From positions 1 through 58,530 of the forward strand of contig JANXBG010000007.1 in assembly GCA_025060715.1 (NCBI GenBank): 58,530 nucleotides of DNA, in the 5' to 3' direction. Shown one piece after another: positions 44,508 to 53,530 of the stretch. Each line of letters opens with the position of its first letter. The first letter of the stretch is position 1. The stretch comes from Caldifarciminota bacterium (GTDB lineage Bacteria > Hydrothermota > Tepidihabitantia > Tepidihabitantales > DTDR01). The position numbers and the translations under genes are program-made. The notes beneath the pieces are model-generated. The model made no database searches. It was given only the letters and a program-made list of their open reading frames with translations, and was not told where the DNA came from.

Positions 44508-45152
44508 TTAACCTCCTTGTGGCATTTCAATATCTCCTTTATAAATCCAAACTTTTACTCCAATAGTTCCGTATACGGTAAAAGCAGTATCGGTTCCATA
44601 ATCAATATCTGCTTTTATTGTCTGTAAAGGAACTCTACCTTCTTGAAGCCATTCTGAACGGGCGATCTCAGCACCACCAATTCTTCCTGAAATCCTTATT
44701 TTTATCCCTTTGGCGCCAAATCTCATTGCCTGACTGATATGTCTTTTCATTGCCCTTCTGTGAGCCACTCTTTTTTCTAATTCTCGTGCCAATTGAAAAG
44801 CAACGATTTTAGCATCCAACTCCGGAACCCTTATCGCTTCACAATCAATGTCTACATCCACTTTCCGATTAATTAATTTTAAAATCTCATTAATCAACTT
44901 ATCTTTACCTCTTCCACCTCGGCCGATAATAAAAGGTGGTCGGGCAGTGTAGATAAAAATATTAATCCTTTCAGGAAATCTTAAAATTTCAATATCAGAA
45001 ATTAAAGCATCTTCATAATTTTTTCTAATAAAATCTTTTATCTTTAAATCCTCTAAAAGATATTGTCGATAATTTCTTTCATCAAACCAATGGGACTTCC
45101 AAGTTTTGGTAATTCCTAAACGAAAACCGTAAGGATGGGTCTTTTGTCCCAT
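44508..45152 (-). CDS. rpsC: Ribosomal protein S3
   Basis: This 214-residue protein starts [14 protein letters not shown]. It has the KH-domain [14 protein letters not shown], then the C-terminal domain with [32 protein letters not shown] and [12 protein letters not shown]. Confidence 0.96.
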   Translation of the reverse strand: MGQKTHPYGFRLGITKTWKSHWFDERNYRQYLLEDLKIKDFIRKNYEDALISDIEILRFPERINIFIYTARPPFIIGRGGRGKDKLINEILKLINRKVDVDIDCEAIRVPELDAKIVAFQLARELEKRVAHRRAMKRHISQAMRFGAKGIKIRISGRIGGAEIARSEWLQEGRVPLQTIKADIDYGTDTAFTVYGTIGVKVWIYKGDIEMPQGG

Positions 45153-45511
45153 TATTCCTCCTTTTCCTCTTTTGTTGCTACAGTAATATAGATATGAGAT
45201 GTTCTTCTTCTAATCATCATCGCCCTTCCCATAGGTCCAGCTTGCCATCTTTTTAACATTGGACCGGGAGTAACCCGGGCTTCTTTTACATACAAATCTT
45301 CTTCTTTCAATCTTGCTTTTCCTGATTTATATATAGCATTGGCAATTGCTGATTTTAAAGCCTTTAATATTGGCACTTTATGTCGGGGTTTTGGTAAAAA
45401 ATATAAAATATTTAATGCTTCTTTAGCATTTCTGCCACGAATTAACTCCAATATCCGATTTGCTTTTTTAACCGAAATCCTTTGATACTTACTAATCGCT
45501 CTAGCTTCCAT
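45152..45511 (-). CDS. rplV: Ribosomal protein L22
   Basis: This 119-residue protein shows AISKYQRISVKKANRILELI, LKSAIANA and the exit-tunnel hairpin KRWQAGPMGRAMMIRRRTSH ending in ITVATKE. Confidence 0.96.
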   Translation of the reverse strand: MEARAISKYQRISVKKANRILELIRGRNAKEALNILYFLPKPRHKVPILKALKSAIANAIYKSGKARLKEEDLYVKEARVTPGPMLKRWQAGPMGRAMMIRRRTSHIYITVATKEEKEE

Positions 45512-45519
45512 AATTATTT

Positions 45520-45810
45520 CTATTTTTCTTTTTCTTTACCTTTTTCTTTTCTCTGTCCTGCATGGGCTCTAAATGTCCGGGTCGGAGCAAATTCACCTAA
45601 ACGATGTCCTACCATTCTTTCCGTAATATAGACCGGAATAAATTTTATCCCATTATGAACAGCAATAGTATGACCAACAAATTCTGGTGGAATCACTGAT
45701 GCCCGAGCATAAGTTTTTATTACCTTTTTTATTCCTTTTTCATTCATTTCCATTATTCTTTTATATAATTTTTGGTCAATATAAGGTCCTTTTTTAGAAC
45801 TCCTTCCCAT
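45520..45810 (-). CDS. rpsS: Ribosomal protein S19
   Basis: This 96-residue protein starts [18 protein letters not shown]. It has [40 protein letters not shown] and PTRTFRAH, with a Lys/Glu-rich tail. Confidence 0.96.
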   Translation of the reverse strand: MGRSSKKGPYIDQKLYKRIMEMNEKGIKKVIKTYARASVIPPEFVGHTIAVHNGIKFIPVYITERMVGHRLGEFAPTRTFRAHAGQRKEKGKEKEK

Positions 45811-45812
45811 AA

Positions 45813-46655
45813 TTACTTTCTTCTTTGGACGATAAACTTATCAGATACTTTTCTTTTCTTTCGGGTCTTTTTACCTTTTGCTAATAAACCGGTTTCTGAA
45901 CAAGGATGTCTTCCACCGTGAGAACGTCCTTCGCCACCTCCCAATGGATGGTCAATTGGATTCATTGCTACTGCTCTTGTTCTTGGTCTTCTTCCCATAT
46001 GTCTCTTTCTACCGGCCTTACCAATAGTCACATCTTTATGTTCAGGTTTAGAAACTTTACCAATTGTTGCCATACAGTCTAAATGGAATTTTCTTATCTC
46101 TCCGGAAGGTAATTTAACAATTGCATATTTCTCTTCTTTTGCCAAAATTTGACAATAAGTCCCGGCTGCTCGGGCGATATAAGATGGATAATTAGGATAG
46201 AGTTGTAAATTATGAATCTCAATACCAACTGGAATAAGTCTTAAAGGCATTGCATTTCCAATCTTTATAGGAATTTCTTTATCTTTTGTAGAAATAATAA
46301 CGTCACCAATTTGTAAACCATCCGGCGCGATAATATATCGATATTCGCCATCTTGATAGCAAACCAAAGCGATCCAAGCTGTTCTATTAGGATCATATTC
46401 AATAGAGACGACCTTTGCTGGTATGTCATATTTATCTCTTTTAAAATCAATAATTCGATAATATCTTTTCTCTCCCCCGCCTCGATATTTTGCCGTAATC
46501 CTACCTAAATTATTCCTTCCAGCTTTACTCTTTTTAATTACCAATAATGGCTTATAAGGTTCCCTTTTTGGAACACCTTCTAATTTAATAACACTATAAA
46601 ATCTCCTTGCTGGTGTAATGGGAGGATATTTTTTAATATAAGTTCTAATTCCCAT
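45813..46655 (-). CDS. rplB: Ribosomal protein L2
   Basis: This 280-residue protein shows [35 protein letters not shown], the peptidyl-transferase-centre region [16 protein letters not shown] and a basic tail. GAGAGG precedes the start. Confidence 0.97.
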   Translation of the reverse strand: MGIRTYIKKYPPITPARRFYSVIKLEGVPKREPYKPLLVIKKSKAGRNNLGRITAKYRGGGEKRYYRIIDFKRDKYDIPAKVVSIEYDPNRTAWIALVCYQDGEYRYIIAPDGLQIGDVIISTKDKEIPIKIGNAMPLRLIPVGIEIHNLQLYPNYPSYIARAAGTYCQILAKEEKYAIVKLPSGEIRKFHLDCMATIGKVSKPEHKDVTIGKAGRKRHMGRRPRTRAVAMNPIDHPLGGGEGRSHGGRHPCSETGLLAKGKKTRKKRKVSDKFIVQRRK

Positions 46656-46657
46656 AA

Positions 46658-46942
46658 TTACCTCTCTAAACCTTCTATTTTTTCACCTTCTTTTAAGGTA
46701 ACAATTGCTTTTTTCCAAGAAGATGTTCTTCCGGAAAATATTCCTAACCTTCTTGGTTTTCCTCGCATATTTATTGTTCTTACCTTTTCTACTTTTACTT
46801 TAAACAATTCTTCTACTGCTCTTTTAATATCAATTTTATTAGCTTCTTTCGCTACCTTGAAAACATATTGATTATACTCTCTCAATCTCAAAGCCTTTTC
46901 ACTTAGGACCGGTTCAATTATTATTTTTCTTGGGTCAAACAT
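46658..46942 (-). CDS. rplW: Ribosomal protein L23
   Basis: This 94-residue protein starts MFDPRKIIIEPVLSEKALRL. It has QYVFKVAKEANKIDIKRAVE and VKVEKVRTINMRGKPRR. It overlaps rplD by 22 bases. Confidence 0.95.
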   Translation of the reverse strand: MFDPRKIIIEPVLSEKALRLREYNQYVFKVAKEANKIDIKRAVEELFKVKVEKVRTINMRGKPRRLGIFSGRTSSWKKAIVTLKEGEKIEGLER

Positions 46943-47556
46943 AATTCTTTTAAACTTTCTAATCCACTTTCTGTAAAAATAATTTTATCATTTACTAAAA
47001 CCTCATAGGCATTTAAACTATTTGCTGGCATTAATGTTAAATTAGGAATATTTCTGGAAGCCAATTTAATATTCCTCTCCATTTCTTTTATTACTAACAG
47101 AACCTTTTCACTATCCATTTTTAAATTCTTTAAAATATTATACATTAACTTTGTTTTTGGCTGTTCTAAATTAAAGTTTTCTAAGAAAAGTATTGCTTTA
47201 TCTTGATAGCGGGCAGAAAGAGCAGAAAGTAAAGCAAGTCTTTTCTTTTTTCTTGGTAAAGAGTAATAATAATCTCTTGGCTTCGGACCAAATACCACTC
47301 CTCCTTTTCGCCAGATGGGTGAACGAATAGAACCGTGTCTTGCCCTTCCGGTATGCTTCTGAGGCCAAGGTTTTCTTCCACCACCTCTTACTTCACCACG
47401 AGTTTTAGTAGAAGCAGTTCCCTGTCTTTGATTATTCAAATAATTGGTAACTACTTCCCAAATTAGTCCCTCATTTATTTCACAGGCAAAAATCTCTTCG
47501 GGTATCTCAATTTCACCTTTTAATTCGCCATTAATTGATAAAAGCTGTGCTTTCAT
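46921..47556 (-). CDS. rplD: Ribosomal protein L4
   Basis: This 211-residue protein has the tunnel loop RQGTASTKTRGEVRGGGRKP and the segment WPQKHTGRARHGSIRSPIWR, followed by GGVVFGPKPRDY and LALLSALSARYQ. In many bacteria L4 also regulates the S10 operon. The very short rpsJ leader here (about 12 bases) leaves no room for such an RNA element. Confidence 0.96.
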   Translation of the reverse strand: MKAQLLSINGELKGEIEIPEEIFACEINEGLIWEVVTNYLNNQRQGTASTKTRGEVRGGGRKPWPQKHTGRARHGSIRSPIWRKGGVVFGPKPRDYYYSLPRKKKRLALLSALSARYQDKAILFLENFNLEQPKTKLMYNILKNLKMDSEKVLLVIKEMERNIKLASRNIPNLTLMPANSLNAYEVLVNDKIIFTESGLESLKELCLTQEK

Positions 47557-47558
47557 AA

Positions 47559-48188
47559 TTATTTAACAGCACTTTTTGCTTTTTTCACAATTACTAAACT
47601 ATTAGAATAACCAGGAATAGCACCAGAGATATAAGCCAAATGATTTTCATCATCAATTTTTACAATACGTAAATTTTTGATAGTTACCCTTTCGCCACCA
47701 TAACGACCTGGCAAAGTTCTTCCTTTCCAAGGTCTTCCTGGATCCGTTCCACTTCCTAAAGAACCTATGCGACGATGGGATTGAGAACCATGAGAAGCAG
47801 GACCACCCTTCCATCCCCATCTTTTCATACCTCCAGCAAAACCTCTTCCTTTTGTCCAACCTGTGACATCTACCAAATCACCCTCTTTGAAAACATCCCG
47901 AATTTTCAACTCCATCCCTAATTCAAATTCATCAATATTATCTACTTTAAACTCTTTTAAATACCTCAAAACTGGTAAATTTGCCTTCTTAAAATGCCCT
48001 GTCATCGGTTTATTACCTTTTTTTGCTTTTTCAAATCCCAATTGAATAGCACAGTATTTATCTTTTTCTTTTGTCTTTTTTTGCACAACATAACAAGGGC
48101 CCAGTTTTACAATTGTACAAGGAATAACCCTACCTTTCTCATCAAATAACTGCGTCATCCTTAATTTTTTACCCAATAGTCCCATCAT
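47559..48188 (-). CDS. rplC: Ribosomal protein L3
   Basis: This 209-residue protein starts MGLLGKKLRMTQLFDEKG after an extra Met. It has DVTGWTKGRGFAGGMKRWGW, SHGSQSHRRIGSLGSGTDPG and RVWKGRTLPGRYGGERVT-like residues. Confidence 0.96.
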   Translation of the reverse strand: MMGLLGKKLRMTQLFDEKGRVIPCTIVKLGPCYVVQKKTKEKDKYCAIQLGFEKAKKGNKPMTGHFKKANLPVLRYLKEFKVDNIDEFELGMELKIRDVFKEGDLVDVTGWTKGRGFAGGMKRWGWKGGPASHGSQSHRRIGSLGSGTDPGRPWKGRTLPGRYGGERVTIKNLRIVKIDDENHLAYISGAIPGYSNSLVIVKKAKSAVK

Positions 48189-48190
48189 AA

Positions 48191-48520
48191 TTAAGTTATT
48201 TTAATTTCCACATCAACCCCTGCCGGCACTTCTAAACGAATTAAGGCATTAATCATATCTGGTGTTGCATTATCAATTTCAATTAACCTTTTATGAATTC
48301 GTAATTCAAATTGCTCCCTTGATTTCTTATCAATAAAAGTAGAGCGTAAAACAGTAAAAAGTGAACGTTTTGTTGGCAAAGGAATAGGTCCAGCCACCTT
48401 ACCACCCAATTGTTTAATAACCTCCACAATCTGCTTTGCCGATTGGTCCAATATCCGATGGTCATAACTTTTTAACTTAATTCTTACTTTTTCTCCTTTA
48501 AGTTCTTCAAAATCTTTCAT
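48191..48520 (-). CDS. rpsJ: Ribosomal protein S10
   Basis: This 109-residue protein shows [29 protein letters not shown], the [12 protein letters not shown] region and [11 protein letters not shown]. It is the first gene of the S10-spc operon; tuf, fusA, rpsG and rpsL are not upstream. No Shine-Dalgarno sequence precedes the ATG. Confidence 0.96.
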   Translation of the reverse strand: MKDFEELKGEKVRIKLKSYDHRILDQSAKQIVEVIKQLGGKVAGPIPLPTKRSLFTVLRSTFIDKKSREQFELRIHKRLIEIDNATPDMINALIRLEVPAGVDVEIKIT

Positions 48521-48539
48521 AATAAAAAATTAGTTAATA

Positions 48540-48567
48540 ATTTTAATAAAAATTTTTGAAAAGTCAA
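48540..48567 (-). promoter_or_regulatory. Promoter of the S10-spc operon
   Basis: Minus strand TTGACT (48567-48562), 16-bp spacer, TAAAAT (48545-48540), 19 bases to the rpsJ ATG, so the predicted leader is about 12 bases. The TGA stop of the upstream PTPS gene lies inside the -35 box. Confidence 0.55.
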
Positions 48568-48911
48568 GAATTTTTTTCTTCATACTCACAGGCGTATTTT
48601 TCATTTTCCCACAATCTAATTTTTACAATTGGATACTTCTCTTTGATCTTATAAAAAAGATATTTAGCAATATTCTCACAAGTTGGCGCAAAATCAAAAA
48701 ACTCATTTAAAAATTTGTGTTCAGGCAAAATGCTTTTTAAAAATTTTTCAACTTCTCGAAAATCAAATTGATAACCCTTCTTATCAACTTTCTCTTCTTT
48801 AATAAAGACTTCTACTAAATAATTATGACCATGAATTTCCTCATCATTCATTAACTCTTTAAGTCTGTGAGCAGCACTAAAATTAGAACGAATAATAATA
48901 TAAAAACTCAT
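48564..48911 (-). CDS. 6-pyruvoyl-tetrahydropterin synthase family (PTPS-III-like)
   Basis: This 115-residue T-fold enzyme has zinc ligands in SAAHRL and HGHNY, and the catalytic His/Glu regions appear as LPEHKFLNEFF and CENIAKYLFY, then IRLWEN. The position of the catalytic Cys in QueD (C-x3-HGH) is Asp, and the motif reads EEIHGH. From memory, E-x-x-HGH defines PTPS-III, which replaces FolB in folate synthesis by making 6-hydroxymethyl-dihydropterin. QueD for queuosine is the alternative but would lack its nucleophile. It follows the outer-membrane protein gene by 18 bases. Confidence 0.75.
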   Translation of the reverse strand: MSFYIIIRSNFSAAHRLKELMNDEEIHGHNYLVEVFIKEEKVDKKGYQFDFREVEKFLKSILPEHKFLNEFFDFAPTCENIAKYLFYKIKEKYPIVKIRLWENEKYACEYEEKNS

Positions 48912-48929
48912 AATATAAAATTTATTAAA

Positions 48930-49619
48930 TTAAAAACCAGATTGAAAAGTTATATAAGCAATTCGATTTAAATGGCAATTATTATAATTATGGTTTTTAA
49001 TAATTTCTCTCAATGCAAAAAGGAACCGAACCTGTTCAGTAAAATTCCAAGCAATGCCAGCGTTTAAAAAACCATAATTTTTAATATCTCTTTCCTTTTC
49101 GTAAAAGGACGATGAATATTCAAATATCACATTAAAATCATTTGGTAATAATTGGGTTATTGATATAAAGAAATTAACCTTATCCTGATAATATACCCCA
49201 CCCGAAAAATTAGTATTGGTAATGTCAATTGTTTTACCTAATAATAAATAAAACATTTTTTCTGGAACTGAATAGCCTTTTTTATTAGTATCATAACTGC
49301 CAAATCCTTGGGAATCAAAACCCAAAATTATATCAGGAAAAACAAAAGTTTCTTCACCAACCAATTTTAAACGAAATTGAAATTCGGGACCTCTTTTTTC
49401 GGGAAAAGTTGGTTTACCACTTCCTAAAATACTCTCACCAGAATAAGAGATACCCATATTTAACCTGTCAAATAATCCAATTCCAAAATTTGCCATTATT
49501 CCATTATTTCCTTGAAGCCGAAACCCAATCAAATACTCACCATGCCCTAAAAAAATTGGCGATGGGTTATCAATAAGATAAGTTTGGTTAAAAATTATTA
49601 AAGATAAAATAAAAATCAT
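48930..49619 (-). CDS. Predicted outer-membrane beta-barrel protein
   Basis: This 229-residue protein has a short signal (MIFILSLIIFNQ). Alternating beta strands follow: YLIGFRLQGNNGIMANFGIG, LNMGISYSG, FQFRLKLVG, TNFSGGVYYQ, VNFFISITQLLP and INA-like FLNAGIAWNF. The C-terminal residue is Phe after YITFQSGF, as for BAM substrates. The pattern of DRLNMGISYSGE recalls YjbH-like barrels. Function unknown. The ATG is 6 bases from a strong -10 box. Confidence 0.65.
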   Translation of the reverse strand: MIFILSLIIFNQTYLIDNPSPIFLGHGEYLIGFRLQGNNGIMANFGIGLFDRLNMGISYSGESILGSGKPTFPEKRGPEFQFRLKLVGEETFVFPDIILGFDSQGFGSYDTNKKGYSVPEKMFYLLLGKTIDITNTNFSGGVYYQDKVNFFISITQLLPNDFNVIFEYSSSFYEKERDIKNYGFLNAGIAWNFTEQVRFLFALREIIKNHNYNNCHLNRIAYITFQSGF

Positions 49620-49625
49620 AAATAA

Positions 49626-49653
49626 ATATTAACAAAAAAATAAATAATGTCAA
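49626..49653 (-). promoter_or_regulatory. Leaderless promoter of outer-membrane protein-PTPS unit
   Basis: Minus strand consensus TTGACA (49653-49648), 16-bp spacer, TAATAT (49631-49626), 6 bases to ATG 49619. Confidence 0.7.
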
Positions 49654-50573
49654 CAAATTTCTAAATGATTTCTAAATGCCGGCCATTGATAAAAATCGTA
49701 TAAAAAGCTAAGAAAACAGCAAGAATAAGACAATATTCATTTCCATTACTTATTATCAATGAGGATGATAAAAGAATAGGAAAAATTGTATTCGAGTATT
49801 ATTGTGTAATATTTATTTTAATTTAAAGAAATTAAATTTTGAAATTTATTAGAAAGTTGGACAGCCTATTATTCTATTATTCTATCTTTTTAAAAATTGG
49901 AAAAAGAAAGAATAACTAACGCTAAAAAAATCTTTATTTATTTTTTTCCTCATTTTCTTTTTTAAATCTTCTTTTATTGTCTTCTTGTCTATCTTTTGTA
50001 TCATATAAATATTTTCTTACCAGTCCCTCAATTTTACTTCATTCCCTACAATACTTTCCCAAAAGAACTTTATTTAATTCCCTTTCTTCACCCCTTCTTT
50101 TTCATCTATATTTTTTCTCTAATTTTGCTAAATAACTTTCACTTTTCTTACAATATTGGGCAATCTCTTAAACTATATCCCTTTTCTATCCGCCATCTCC
50201 TCAACAAGTTCCCCATAAACTTTCTTAACATCGCCTAATTATAAAGATAAAAAACTTATTTTAAGTGTCCTCTAAGGACAGAAATTTTTAAACCGAATTT
50301 CCTTATAAGTCTTTATATTTCAAATATTTATTTAAAATTTAAAATAAAAATAGGGAACAATACCCAGTACGGTCCTATCTTTGTCTTAACAGGTATCTTA
50401 TTATTTATTTTCGTAATTGCTTTATTTTTTGCTTTCATAAGTATATTAACTTTAATCTTTTAAAATGTTTTGTTGTTTATTTTATTTAGTGTATTATTAT
50501 TTGTCTTTAAGAGTGTCTTGTTGATAGTCTTCTTAATTTTAGGGGTATAAACAATGGGATAATATGATATTAA
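49654..50573. other. Long gene-poor interval with possible coding relics
   Basis: About 920 bases without a supported gene, lying between two minus-strand units. On the minus strand around 50235-49900 a broken frame reads DVKKVYGELVEEMADRKG and later SLRD, KVLLGKYCRE and RKYLYDTKDRQ-like pieces with several stops and shifts, so it may be a dead gene. A TGTCCTCTAAGGACA inverted repeat is at 50266-50280, beside a short CTTATTTTAAG palindrome. I see no RNase P, tmRNA, SRP or 6S signature. Confidence 0.35.
50266..50280. repeat. Inverted repeat TGTCCT-CTA-AGGACA
   Basis: A perfect 6-bp inverted repeat with a 3-base loop. On the minus strand it is followed by a second small palindrome and TTTTTT (50250s), so a weak terminator of an upstream transcript is possible. 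A protein-binding site is the alternative. Confidence 0.3.
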
Positions 50574-51137
50574 TTATGAACCACCTAATTTTTCTAAGGG
50601 GATATATTTTTTACAAAGAGGACAATTTCCTTTTTCAAAAACAGGGATTTCTTTTTTGTAAATAGAGTAATATTCAAAGTCTTCTATCTTCTTAACACTG
50701 CGGTCAATTAAAACTGCGATGCCGGCTATTTTACAACCAAAAGGTTTTAAGGCATTTATTGTTTCCCTTATTGAAGCACCGGTAGTTAAAACATCATCAA
50801 CAATTAATACTCGGTCAGTTTTTTTAATAACAAACCCTCTTTTTATTACCCTTTTCTCATTCTCTTTTTCAGCAATTACTAATTTTTTCTTAAATTGCCG
50901 AGCAAGTTCATAGGCAATAATTGCTCCACCAGTTGTCGGTCCACAAACGATGTCAATCTTTTTATCTTTGAAATTCTTTTTGATTAAAGAACAAAATTTA
51001 GTAAGTAAAACAGGGTTTTCAATTATCCTAAACTTTTCAAAGTAGTATTGGGAATGTAAACCTGAAGATAATAAAAAATGGCCTTCTTTTAAAACCTGAT
51101 ATTTTAATAAAAGTTTTTCAATTTTCTCTTTTTTCAT
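50574..51137 (-). CDS. pyrE: Orotate phosphoribosyltransferase PyrE
   Basis: This 187-residue protein makes OMP from orotate and PRPP. Signatures: FLLSSGLHSQYYFEKF, IVCGPTTGGAIIAYELA and the PRPP motif DRVLIVDDVLTTGASIRE. A Cys-rich tail, NCPLCKKYIPLEKLGGS, recalls the family branch whose members end in a CPLC segment. It is the last gene of the pyr unit and overlaps pyrF by 20 bases. Confidence 0.93.
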   Translation of the reverse strand: MKKEKIEKLLLKYQVLKEGHFLLSSGLHSQYYFEKFRIIENPVLLTKFCSLIKKNFKDKKIDIVCGPTTGGAIIAYELARQFKKKLVIAEKENEKRVIKRGFVIKKTDRVLIVDDVLTTGASIRETINALKPFGCKIAGIAVLIDRSVKKIEDFEYYSIYKKEIPVFEKGNCPLCKKYIPLEKLGGS

Positions 51138-51858
51138 TTATTTCTTTAATTTCTTCTTTGATTTTTAATATTAATTCTATTGGGTCTTCCGCTTTTAATA
51201 TTGGGCGACCAATAACAATATAATCAGCGCCGGCTTCTGCTGCCTCTTTTGGTGTCATTGTCCTTTCTTGGTCATCTTTTGCTATTTCTATTTCCGGGAT
51301 TCTAATTCCCGGTGAGATAACTAAAAAATCTTTACCACACTCTTCTTTGATTCTTTTTATGTCTCTTGGCGAAGCGACCACGCCATCTAAATTTGCTTTT
51401 TTAGCAATTAATGACAATTTTACAACCATATCTTGAAATTTTTCTTTTTCTATATTTAATGTCTCCATTAAACTATCTTCTCTAAAACTGGTTAATAAAG
51501 TAACACCAATAATCTTTGGCCTCTCCTTTATTTTCTTTTTCTCACAATAATTGAAAACAAAATCACTTGCCCTTTTTAACATCTCATAACCACCAAGGAT
51601 ATGTAAATTAAACATATCAACCTGCCACTTTAAACAACTTTCACAAGCCTTTTCCACAATTGAAGGGATATCAAAAAATTTTAGGTCTAAAAAAACCTTT
51701 TCATTATATTTTTTTATTGTTTTTAAAATATTAGGACCAGCCCGAGAAAAAAGAAAAAGGCCAACTTTAAACATATCGGCCCAACCTTTTAAACGATTAA
51801 CAAGTTTTCTTGCTTTTTGATGGGAATCTACATCCAAGGCAACTATTATTTTTGTCAT
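51118..51858 (-). CDS. pyrF: Orotidine-5'-phosphate decarboxylase PyrF
   Basis: This 246-residue TIM-barrel enzyme converts OMP to UMP. Signatures: KIIVALDVDSHQKA, the catalytic D-x-K-x-x-D in FLDLKFFDIPSIVEKA, GVVASPRDI, VISPGIRIPE and GADYIVIGRPIL. The start overlaps the pyrD stop (ATGA). Confidence 0.94.
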   Translation of the reverse strand: MTKIIVALDVDSHQKARKLVNRLKGWADMFKVGLFLFSRAGPNILKTIKKYNEKVFLDLKFFDIPSIVEKACESCLKWQVDMFNLHILGGYEMLKRASDFVFNYCEKKKIKERPKIIGVTLLTSFREDSLMETLNIEKEKFQDMVVKLSLIAKKANLDGVVASPRDIKRIKEECGKDFLVISPGIRIPEIEIAKDDQERTMTPKEAAEAGADYIVIGRPILKAEDPIELILKIKEEIKEINEKREN

Positions 51859-52760
51859 ATCTCAATATTTATTCCTTTTATTATCTCTTTTATACTTTTT
51901 ATCTCTTTCTCTTTTCCCCATTTTTTTAAATCTTCAATAATCTTTGCTACTAAAAAAGGATTTAATAAATTTAAAGTGCCAATCTCAACAAGCATTGCTC
52001 CACAAAATAAATATTCTAAAACATCCTTATAATCTCTAATTCCACCACAACCAATTATTGGTATTTTAACAACTTTTTTAATTTTTGCAATAAGATAGAG
52101 AGAATAATATTTCAAAAAAGTGCCAGAAATTCCGCCACTAATTCCGCCTAAAAAAGGTTTTTGTCTTTCAATATCAATAACCAATCCTGGAATAGTATTA
52201 GTAATAGTAATAAAATCAGCACCACCTCTTTCTGCTGCTTTACTAATTTCTATTGGATTACAAAATACTGTTGGTATTTTAGCAATTATTGGTTTTTTAG
52301 TTATTTTTTTTGTTTCTTTACAAATTTCTTCAACTACTTTGGGATTTTGTCCCAAACTAATTCCTCCTTCTTTCACATTTGGACAGGAAAGGTTTAATTC
52401 ATAAGCAGAAATTATTTCATCATCAAGAATTTTTATTACCTTTACTATTTCTTCAATGGAAGTTCCGCCAACACTTAAAATAAGATTAGTATCTAAATTT
52501 TTAAGATTTGGTAAGATTTTGTTTTTAAAGTATATTGCTCCTGGATTTTCTAAGCCGATAGAATTAATAATTCCTCCCTCAAATTCATAAATTCTTGGTG
52601 GCGGATTACCCGTTATTGGAGTAAAAGTGATTGTTTTTGTAATAATTCCACCGGTCAAATTTATTATTTCTTTAAATTTTAAACCAAATCCATAAGTACC
52701 ACTGGCTAATAATATAGGATTTTGGAAATTAATATTTTTAATTTTTTGTGAAAGGTTCAT
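51855..52760 (-). CDS. pyrD: Dihydroorotate dehydrogenase B, catalytic subunit PyrD
   Basis: This 301-residue FMN enzyme of class 1B has NPILLASGTYGFG, the catalytic-loop NLSCPNVKEGGISLGQNP (active-site Cys), ITITNTIPG, GGISGTFLKY and IIGCGGIRDYKDVLEYL. ATG 52760 overlaps the pyrK stop; an in-frame ATG 9 codons earlier is less likely. It works with PyrK to reduce NAD+. Confidence 0.94.
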   Translation of the reverse strand: MNLSQKIKNINFQNPILLASGTYGFGLKFKEIINLTGGIITKTITFTPITGNPPPRIYEFEGGIINSIGLENPGAIYFKNKILPNLKNLDTNLILSVGGTSIEEIVKVIKILDDEIISAYELNLSCPNVKEGGISLGQNPKVVEEICKETKKITKKPIIAKIPTVFCNPIEISKAAERGGADFITITNTIPGLVIDIERQKPFLGGISGGISGTFLKYYSLYLIAKIKKVVKIPIIGCGGIRDYKDVLEYLFCGAMLVEIGTLNLLNPFLVAKIIEDLKKWGKEKEIKSIKEIIKGINIEI

Positions 52761-53530
52761 AATAAAATCTCTTCCAATAATAGACAAGGACCTTCTTCAC
52801 ATAAATGGATATAAGTTCCATCAATTTTTGGTACAGCACAACAAGCACATAAACCAACGCCACAACCCATTCTTTCTTCTAAAAATCCATAAATTTTTAT
52901 TCTTTTTTCTAACATTAATTTTATTTTTCTTAACATCTCAAGAGGACCACTAACATAAGCAATTTTAAATTCTCTCTTTTCAATTAATTGAGGAATTCCA
53001 TCAGTTACTTTACCTTTTATTCCATAACTCCCATCTTCGGTACAAAAGATTAATTTATTTAAATTTAGATTTTCAAATTTTTCTTTTAATATTAACTCTT
53101 CATAATTTTTTGCTCCTAAAATAACAAATAAATTTTTTTTATTTTCTATTAAAGTTTTAGAAAGGAGATAAAGAGGAGCAATTCCTAAGCCACCACCAAA
53201 GATTAAAATATCCTTCTCTTCGGGTATTTCAATCGCTTTTCCCAAAGGTCCTAAAATATCTATCTCATCATTTTTATTTAGCTTACTTAACAAAAAAGTT
53301 CCTTTACCAACAATCCGGAAGATAAAAAAGATTTCACTATCTTTTACATCGGCAATAGAGAAGGGTCGTCGTAAAAGTAGATTACTATTTTCATTGATTT
53401 TTATATGGATAAATTGGCCCATCTTACTATTTTTGCCAATATTTTCCGTTATTAACCAAAAGCCAATAATCTCTTTTGAAAAATTTATTTTCTCTTTAAT
53501 CTTTACTTTTTCCCAAAAGATTTTATTCAT
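52757..53530 (-). CDS. pyrK: Dihydroorotate dehydrogenase B, electron-transfer subunit PyrK
   Basis: This 257-residue protein has an FAD domain with LLRRPFSIADV (RPxS) and a NAD domain, DILIFGGGLGIAPLYLLSK. A C-terminal 2Fe-2S cluster is in RMGCGVGLCACCAVPK, with a later Cys in IHLCEEGP. It overlaps the TPR lipoprotein gene and pyrD by 4 bases each. Confidence 0.94.
   Translation of the reverse strand: MNKIFWEKVKIKEKINFSKEIIGFWLITENIGKNSKMGQFIHIKINENSNLLLRRPFSIADVKDSEIFFIFRIVGKGTFLLSKLNKNDEIDILGPLGKAIEIPEEKDILIFGGGLGIAPLYLLSKTLIENKKNLFVILGAKNYEELILKEKFENLNLNKLIFCTEDGSYGIKGKVTDGIPQLIEKREFKIAYVSGPLEMLRKIKLMLEKRIKIYGFLEERMGCGVGLCACCAVPKIDGTYIHLCEEGPCLLLEEILL

Noticed and set aside
42944-48045. 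Plus-strand ORFs across the ribosomal cluster
   Set aside because: All are antisense shadows of clearly identified ribosomal protein genes.
49996-50238. 80-residue plus-strand ORF rich in Phe, Ile and Tyr
   Set aside because: The composition is what an antisense reading of Lys/Glu-rich AT DNA gives; the minus strand looks more coding-like although broken.
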